A stretch of DNA of 8,831 nucleotides, from NCBI GenBank assembly GCA_020630245.1, contig JAHDBZ010000007.1:22063-30893 (forward strand). The letters run 5' to 3'. Source of the stretch: Candidatus Altimarinota bacterium (GTDB lineage: Bacteria > Patescibacteriota > Gracilibacteria > UBA4473). The notes beneath the pieces were generated by a model that saw nothing but the letters and a program-made list of their open reading frames with translations, was not told the DNA's origin and did no database searches. Positions 4,914-8,831 of this stretch are shown piece after piece. Within the stretch, counting starts at the first letter, position 1; every line of letters begins with the position of its first letter. Position numbers and translations under genes: made by a program.

Positions 4914-5852
4914 ATGACGGATCACCCAAAAGAAAAATGTATCATCCTTGGTTCTGGACCCGCCGGGTTAACCGCTGCTATCTATGCGGCTCGAGCGGAC
5001 ATGAACCCGCTAGTATTTGAAGGAGATGCTCCTGGTGGTCAGCTATTGCAAACGACGGATGTCGAAAATTTCCCTGGCTTCCGAGACGGGATCCTGGGAC
5101 CAACCCTCATGAACGAAATGCGAGAACAAGCCAAAAAATTTGGCGCTCGCACGATTTACAAAAAAGTCACCAAAACCGACTTCAGTGATCCAGACAATCT
5201 CAAATGTTGGGTAGATGACGAGCTCTTTACCGCCGAATCGATCATCGTTGCTACTGGCGCTCAGGCCCGCTGGCTCAATCTCGGACAGGGCGAAGAAAAA
5301 TATTGGGGGAAAGGTTACACCGCCTGCGCGACGTGTGACGGCGCTTTTTTCCGAGATCGAGAAGTCGCCATCGTTGGTGGCGGAGACTCGGCCTGTGAAG
5401 AAGCCAGCTTCCTCACTAAATTTGCCAGCAAGGTATACCTGATTCATCGACGCAATGAGCTTCGAGCCAGTAAACCCATGCAAAAACGAGTCTTTGACAA
5501 TGATAAAATTGAAATCATCTGGAACCAAAACGTCACCGAACTTCGTGGAGAAAATAAACTCGAATCTGTGGAACTAACCGAAAGTGATACCGGTGAAAAA
5601 TCAGAACTAAAAATCGATGGACTGTTTGTCGCCATCGGCCACACGCCAAACACGAGTATTTTCGAAGGACAACTCGCAATGAAAGACAGTGGATACCTCA
5701 AAGTCGAAGGTAATACCAAGACCAGTATTCCTTCTGTGTTTGTAGCTGGTGACGTGTCAGATGACCACTATCGTCAGGCCATTACTGCGGCCGGACTTGG
5801 TTGTATGGCAGCTCTGGACCTAGAGCACTACATGGCTGGCAAAGAGAGCTAA
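4914..5852 (+). CDS. trxB: Thioredoxin-disulfide reductase (NADPH), 312 aa
   Basis: This is a cytoplasmic flavoenzyme that uses NADPH to reduce thioredoxin. Seen in order: the FAD-binding GSGPAG (13-18), GGQLLQTTDVENFPGF (41-56), the redox-active CATC (Cys138-Cys141) followed by DG, the NADPH-binding GGGDSA (155-160) with HRRNELRAS (178-186) for the 2'-phosphate, and the C-terminal FAD motif FVAGDVSD (276-283) with RQAITAAGLG (287-296). The length is that of the low-molecular-weight bacterial enzyme. No thioredoxin gene is in the window, so the cytoplasmic carrier between this enzyme and CcdA must be encoded elsewhere. The start at 4914 has no Shine-Dalgarno (GAAAC precedes ATG). MurC follows after 45 nt. 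Confidence 0.96.
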   Translation: MTDHPKEKCIILGSGPAGLTAAIYAARADMNPLVFEGDAPGGQLLQTTDVENFPGFRDGILGPTLMNEMREQAKKFGARTIYKKVTKTDFSDPDNLKCWVDDELFTAESIIVATGAQARWLNLGQGEEKYWGKGYTACATCDGAFFRDREVAIVGGGDSACEEASFLTKFASKVYLIHRRNELRASKPMQKRVFDNDKIEIIWNQNVTELRGENKLESVELTESDTGEKSELKIDGLFVAIGHTPNTSIFEGQLAMKDSGYLKVEGNTKTSIPSVFVAGDVSDDHYRQAITAAGLGCMAALDLEHYMAGKES

Positions 5853-5897
5853 CCGCTAGACGTTCCACACCAAATTCTGTAGTCTTAAACCTCAAAG

Positions 5898-7142
5898 ATG
5901 AAATTGTTTTTTGTTGGAATCGGCGGTATCGGGACCTCAGCTCTCGCACAGCTCTGTGCTCAGCGTGGTGACGAAGTTACTGGCTCAAATTTGGGAAAAA
6001 CCGCCATCTGGCCACCGCTCGAAGAGGCCGGCATTACCCTTTTTGATACACATGATGCTTCGCAATTATCAGAGGACACCGATGTGTTGATTTACTCTGA
6101 AGCCGTTCCAGAAGACAACCCAGAACGAGTAAAAGCCAAAGAACTAAATATTCCACAAAAAAGTTATTTCGAATACCTGGGTGAAGTTAGTCAGGACTAT
6201 CGAGTGATTGCCGTTACCGGGACGCATGGCAAAACCACCACTACCGCGATGCTGGCGGCGGGAATGATCGAAGCTCATTTTTCGGCTACCATGATCGTGG
6301 GCTCCAAGCTCAAAGAATTTAAGGGTTCAAACTTTAAAGCAGGCAACAACGAATGGCTCATCGTCGAAGCCTGCGAGTACCGCAATAATTTTCAGTATCT
6401 CGATCCAGAGATCATCGTCCTGACCAATCTCGAACTCGACCATGTGGATTACTATGAAGATCAAGAACACTACTACCAGACTTTCCGTGATTTCTGCAAA
6501 AAAGGACGCACTATCATCTGTCACAAGGGAGACACTGAGGTCGAAACGATGCTCGAACCACTCGAAAATGATGTCCTCTGGGTAGACGTGGAGGGTTTCA
6601 CCCTGCCACTAGATCTACCGGGCCTTCACAATCGACAAAATGCATCACTGGCTCTGGCCGCTGCCGAAGAGATACAAGGATTACAGCGTAAAAAATTTAA
6701 AAAAGGCCTCAAACACTATCAGGGTGCCTGGAGACGACTCGAACTGATTGGTGAAAATATATACGACGACTACGGACATCACCCCACCGAAATCACTGCC
6801 ACGCTTCAAGCCTTACGAGAGCGTCACACCGAAGGCGAAGTTTACCTCATCTACGAACCACACCAGTACTCCCGCACTAAAGAATTCTTCTCGGAATTTC
6901 TAGAAAGCTTCAAAAGTGCTGACCACATCGGACTCTACCCAATCTACGCCGCCAGAGATTCGGAGGAAGACAAAGCCGCTATTTCTCGGCAACACTTCAT
7001 CGAAGTAGATCCTCGCATCAAACGCATTGACGATCTGGCCGAAGTCCACTTATTGGTCGAAAATCGCCAACCAGAAGATGTTCTCATCTTCATGGGCGCA
7101 GGTAATATTAGCAAACTAGCCCATCAATACGTCGCGGAATAA
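5898..7142 (+). CDS. murC: UDP-N-acetylmuramate--L-alanine ligase, 414 aa
   Basis: MurC adds L-Ala to UDP-MurNAc with ATP, the first amino-acid step of peptidoglycan synthesis, in the cytoplasm. Seen: N-terminal GIGGIGTSALA (7-17), ATP loop TGTHGKTTTT (107-116), EACEYRNNF (157-165), LTNLELDHVDYY (175-186), HNRQNASLALAAA (244-256) and the MurC-type DDYGHHPTEI (290-299) with YEPHQYSRTKEFF (319-331). The last two favour MurC over the related Mpl. It is shorter than the usual 450-480 residues. The shortfall is mainly between about 200 and 243, where the normal middle-domain strand region before the HN motif is condensed. EACEYR also replaces the common EADESD. The start is supported by the GxGG motif only seven residues in. 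It is the last gene of the operon; a terminator follows at 7261. Confidence 0.93.
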   Translation: MKLFFVGIGGIGTSALAQLCAQRGDEVTGSNLGKTAIWPPLEEAGITLFDTHDASQLSEDTDVLIYSEAVPEDNPERVKAKELNIPQKSYFEYLGEVSQDYRVIAVTGTHGKTTTTAMLAAGMIEAHFSATMIVGSKLKEFKGSNFKAGNNEWLIVEACEYRNNFQYLDPEIIVLTNLELDHVDYYEDQEHYYQTFRDFCKKGRTIICHKGDTEVETMLEPLENDVLWVDVEGFTLPLDLPGLHNRQNASLALAAAEEIQGLQRKKFKKGLKHYQGAWRRLELIGENIYDDYGHHPTEITATLQALRERHTEGEVYLIYEPHQYSRTKEFFSEFLESFKSADHIGLYPIYAARDSEEDKAAISRQHFIEVDPRIKRIDDLAEVHLLVENRQPEDVLIFMGAGNISKLAHQYVAE

Positions 7143-7183
7143 TAAATTCGCTGAGTATTATCGGCACCTGCAACTAAATCTAT

Positions 7184-7227
7184 AACCCGGGACTTATCAA
7201 ACACTTGTTGGACTTTTGTCCCGGGTT
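7184..7227 (+). other. Strong hairpin after murC
   Basis: AACCCGGGAC (7184-7193) and GTCCCGGGTT (7218-7227) pair perfectly over 10 bp with a 24-nt loop, 41 nt after the murC stop. Only three Ts follow, so it looks like an mRNA 3' barrier or processing site upstream of the true terminator. Confidence 0.6.
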
Positions 7228-7260
7228 TGGACATCTTATCGACTCGGAACTCCTTCAATG

Positions 7261-7291
7261 AAAAAGCACCCGTTATGCGCGAGTGCTTTTT
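7261..7291. terminator. Intrinsic terminator, usable on both strands
   Basis: AAAAAGCAC (7261-7269) pairs with GTGCTTTTT (7283-7291). The loop of 13 nt can add two more C-G pairs. The stem ends in a T run on the plus strand and has the matching A run on the other side, so it closes the redox-murC operon and would also stop opposing transcription. Confidence 0.8.
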
Positions 7292-7354
7292 GCCATTATT
7301 ATTTCCTAACCCTTCTGCTTTCTGTAACGTGGAAAGGTAAAAAATGTTACCAAA

Positions 7355-7684
7355 ATGGTAGAGATTAATAACTTTCGCCGCCTCGACGAAGACAAAGAAC
7401 CCATCTGGCCAACCTGGAAGAGTGCACAGTCAAAAACCAGCACACTTGGCAAAGTCTTTGGCGTCGTAGCCGGATTGCTGCTGTGGGCAGGTTTGATACT
7501 CGTATTTTTATTAACGGCTTACCTGTATTGGTTTCAGCACAGTTTAGAAATAATCCTCAAAGAATTTAAACCCGGGCACTACAATATTCCCTGGTGGTTT
7601 TCATTGCTCGCCTTGATCTTTGTCGCACCTCTCACGCTGGCGGTTATTTTGGTTGGGACACTTATTAAGGTAGTTAAGGGGTAA
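7355..7684 (+). CDS. Small two-helix membrane protein of unknown function, 109 aa
   Basis: I do not recognise a family. A polar N-terminal tail of about 30 residues, rich in charged groups (NNFRRLDEDKE at 5-15), is followed by hydrophobic segments near 33-59 and 79-104, linked by a short loop (HSLEIILKEFKPGH, 62-75). The C-terminus is short and basic (IKVVKG). By the positive-inside rule both ends are probably cytoplasmic. Upstream, GGAAAGG (7331-7337) is the only Shine-Dalgarno-like stretch in the window, but it is spaced for an ATG at 7344. That ATG reads five codons (MLPKW) and stops across this gene's start. No partner is apparent; the gene stands between two terminators and is probably transcribed alone. 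Confidence 0.75.
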   Translation: MVEINNFRRLDEDKEPIWPTWKSAQSKTSTLGKVFGVVAGLLLWAGLILVFLLTAYLYWFQHSLEIILKEFKPGHYNIPWWFSLLALIFVAPLTLAVILVGTLIKVVKG

Positions 7685-7780
7685 GAAGGTTGGGAAGTTA
7701 GAAAGTTTGAGAGTTTAGGGTTTTTAAAAGAATCTACAAAACCCTCCAACCCCCTTACCATCAAACCTTCAGACTTTTTT
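7675..7780 (+). terminator. Complex terminator-like structure after the membrane protein
   Basis: Three nested stems are collinear: TAAGGG (7675-7680) with CCCTTA (7752-7757), GGTTGG (7688-7693) with CCAACC (7746-7751), and AGGGTTTT (7717-7724) with AAAACCCT (7738-7745). The outermost stem includes bases just before the stop codon. An alternative outer stem, GAAGGTT (7685-7691) with AACCTTC (7764-7770), is followed by AGAC and six Ts (7775-7780), as an intrinsic terminator would be. The two outer pairings exclude each other. Confidence 0.55.
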
Positions 7781-7807
7781 AAAGAAAATTGAAAGAAAAA
7801 AAAATCA

Positions 7808-7926
7808 TGCGCGTATCAACTCATGCCAGGGTCGAAAAAGACCCACGCAAAACCTGAGGGGGTTAACCCAGGTGCCAAAATCACACAACGTAAATTTTTA
7901 CCAATCAGACCTGATCGGTTACCCCC
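7808..7926 (+). other. Possible structured leader upstream of the secreted repeat protein
   Basis: Between the T run at 7780 and the coding start at 7979 there is no gene, but there are several matched segments. GCGT (7811-7814) can pair with ACGC (7845-7848), enclosing the hairpin GGGTC-GAAAAA-GACCC (7829-7844). GGGGGTTAACC (7858-7868) can pair with GGTTACCCCC (7917-7926), leaving one bulged T. The segment AAAAAGAC ... AACCTGAGGGGGTTA (7835-7865) recurs near the right edge of the window. It matches no riboswitch class I know. It may be a regulatory leader; the fold is drawn by eye. Confidence 0.35.
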
Positions 7927-7978
7927 AACAATGGAGACTTCCTCAAAACTATTTATTATTTTTAACCTTTATATTCAC

Positions 7979-8665
7979 ATGAATACCACTGCTAAAATTA
8001 CCACTGTTTCTGCTCTTACTCTCGCTATGATGGGCGTTGGTCTTATGAGCAATCCGGCTTCGGCTCAATCTTTTGAAGCTAATTCTTTCGAACGTCCAAG
8101 CTTTACCCAGCAAGACGGCGAACGAAAACGTGGCGGGAGACGTGCTGCCTTCGGTAAAAACTTCCGCGAAAATGTTACTAAAACTGTCAGCAAGATCGAC
8201 AACGGAGTCGTTATCACAATGACTACCCAAGACGCAGAAATGCTTACCACACTACAGGCCAAAGAAGGTCGTGAAAAAGCGAATGTGACCGTTACCAAAG
8301 AAAATCTCAGCAACGGCGTACAACTCACTATGGTTACCACTGACGAAGCTGTCCTCGAGCGAATGCACAGACGGGCTGATCGACACGCTATCAAATCTGC
8401 GACTACCAAATCAGTAGAAAATCTCGAGAACGGAATCAAAGTAACCGTTACTGGTTCTACTCCAGAAGCGATCGAAGCGATTCAAGGAAAAGAAGTTCGC
8501 GAATCTCGCAACGAAGCGATTACAAAAACCTACGAAAATATCAGTAACGGACGAATTATGACTATCACTTCTGATGACGCAGCCCTTGTAGAACGACTAC
8601 AAAGTCGTGCTGAAAAAGGCGGAAAACGTGGTGGTAAACGAGGATTTGGGCGAAATAGCCGATAA
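7979..8665 (+). CDS. Secreted basic protein with four internal repeats, 228 aa
   Basis: I do not recognise a named family. The start at 7979 is chosen because it gives a normal signal peptide (MNTTAKITTV then hydrophobic 11-23, cleavage likely after ASA at 27-29); the frame extends upstream to 7823 without protein-like sequence. After an Arg/Lys/Gly-rich stretch (47-60) come four units of 37-39 residues centred on Asn-Gly pairs at 75-76, 112-113, 151-152 and 190-191. Each reads roughly TKxxENxxNGVxxTMTTxDAxxxxxLQ, which suggests two beta strands joined at the NG turn and then a helix. The tail (211-228) is again Gly/Lys/Arg-rich. There are no cysteines and no catalytic pattern. A role in binding an acidic polymer outside the cell (nucleic acid, teichoic or surface polysaccharide) is a guess from the charge. 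Confidence 0.85.
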   Translation: MNTTAKITTVSALTLAMMGVGLMSNPASAQSFEANSFERPSFTQQDGERKRGGRRAAFGKNFRENVTKTVSKIDNGVVITMTTQDAEMLTTLQAKEGREKANVTVTKENLSNGVQLTMVTTDEAVLERMHRRADRHAIKSATTKSVENLENGIKVTVTGSTPEAIEAIQGKEVRESRNEAITKTYENISNGRIMTITSDDAALVERLQSRAEKGGKRGGKRGFGRNSR

Positions 8666-8831
8666 TCTTTGTCACACTTTTTTGTTCCATCCGTTTATAT
8701 AAATGTCGGCGCTGGAGACCTAGCTCACCAATCGTGACGATCTCAGATCGCAAAAACTAAGCTCCCCCGCCGTCGCTATCAAAAAGACACTAACCTGAGG
8801 GGGTTAGGGAATAATAACCAAAACCTCGAGT
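8666..8831. other. Non-coding right end, possible leader of the next gene
   Basis: There is no gene here. It holds a T run at 8678-8683 with only a weak hairpin before it, a TATATA-containing stretch near 8696-8701, the perfect dyad CGATCT-C-AGATCG (8738-8750), and CTAACC-TGAGGG-GGTTAG (8790-8807), a 6-bp hairpin. The last includes the same 15 bases found at 7851-7865, and AAAAAGAC (8781-8788) precedes it as in that first copy. Confidence 0.5.

Noticed and set aside
5043..5528. 161-codon antisense frame within trxB
   Set aside because: It is a shadow of a strongly conserved gene; no recognisable domain and no start signals.
7808..7926. TPP riboswitch, because of CCTGAT near 7910
   Set aside because: The CUGAGA and GGAUAAUGCCAGCG parts of the THI-box are missing, and the downstream gene has no link to thiamine.
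7823..7978. 52-codon N-terminal extension of the secreted repeat protein
   Set aside because: The extension is not protein-like and would place the signal peptide internally; the region is better explained as a leader with paired segments.
8705..8770. tRNA-like stretch (GGAGACCTAGCTCA)
   Set aside because: There is no GG in the would-be D-loop, no T-arm and no matching acceptor 3' strand.
1..8831. Recoded UGA (glycine or tryptophan) as in some Patescibacteria
   Set aside because: No gene has an in-frame TGA, and all frames match family lengths with the ordinary bacterial code.

Overview
The window looks like chromosomal DNA from a Candidate Phyla Radiation (Patescibacteria-like) bacterium. 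That is an inference from features rather than from a marker gene. Genes are compact, nearly all lack a Shine-Dalgarno sequence (seven of ten starts have C directly before ATG), MurC is short, and a lipoprotein of the small-genome thioredoxin type is present. All nine visible stop codons are TAA or TAG, and no in-frame TGA is read through, so nothing suggests a recoded UGA.

Left arm (1-3034, all minus strand). In transcription order this arm holds a Crp/Fnr-type regulator, three palindromic repeats, tRNA-Ile(GAT), a small GIY-YIG nuclease gene starting 10 nt after the tRNA, a Nudix hydrolase, a 66-bp double-palindrome element, and the first 377 codons of an alpha-glucan phosphorylase that runs off the left edge. 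The palindromic repeats are the most unusual part. Each looks like the 5' end of the neighbouring tRNA-Ile with its D-stem replaced by a stronger 7-bp hairpin, and the hairpin stems differ by compensatory changes. A fourth copy overlaps the 3' end of the GIY-YIG gene and is joined to a copy of the tRNA 3' end. The nuclease gene is therefore bracketed by tRNA-Ile and a shrunken tRNA-like remnant.

Middle (3035-7142, plus strand). A divergent regulatory region separates the Crp-like gene from an apparent operon. The operon encodes a lipoprotein with two thioredoxin-like domains, CcdA, thioredoxin reductase TrxB and MurC. The first three form a plausible electron chain from NADPH through a cytoplasmic carrier (not in the window) and CcdA to the lipoprotein outside the membrane. 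MurC makes UDP-MurNAc-L-Ala for peptidoglycan. Hairpins lie in two of the intercistronic gaps, and a clear terminator follows MurC.

Right arm (7143-8831, plus strand). It holds a two-helix membrane protein of unknown function with a structured 3' end, a long possibly structured leader, and a secreted basic protein built from four repeats of about 38 residues. After the last gene comes a non-coding stretch. It repeats a 15-base motif from the preceding leader and may be the leader of a gene beyond the window.
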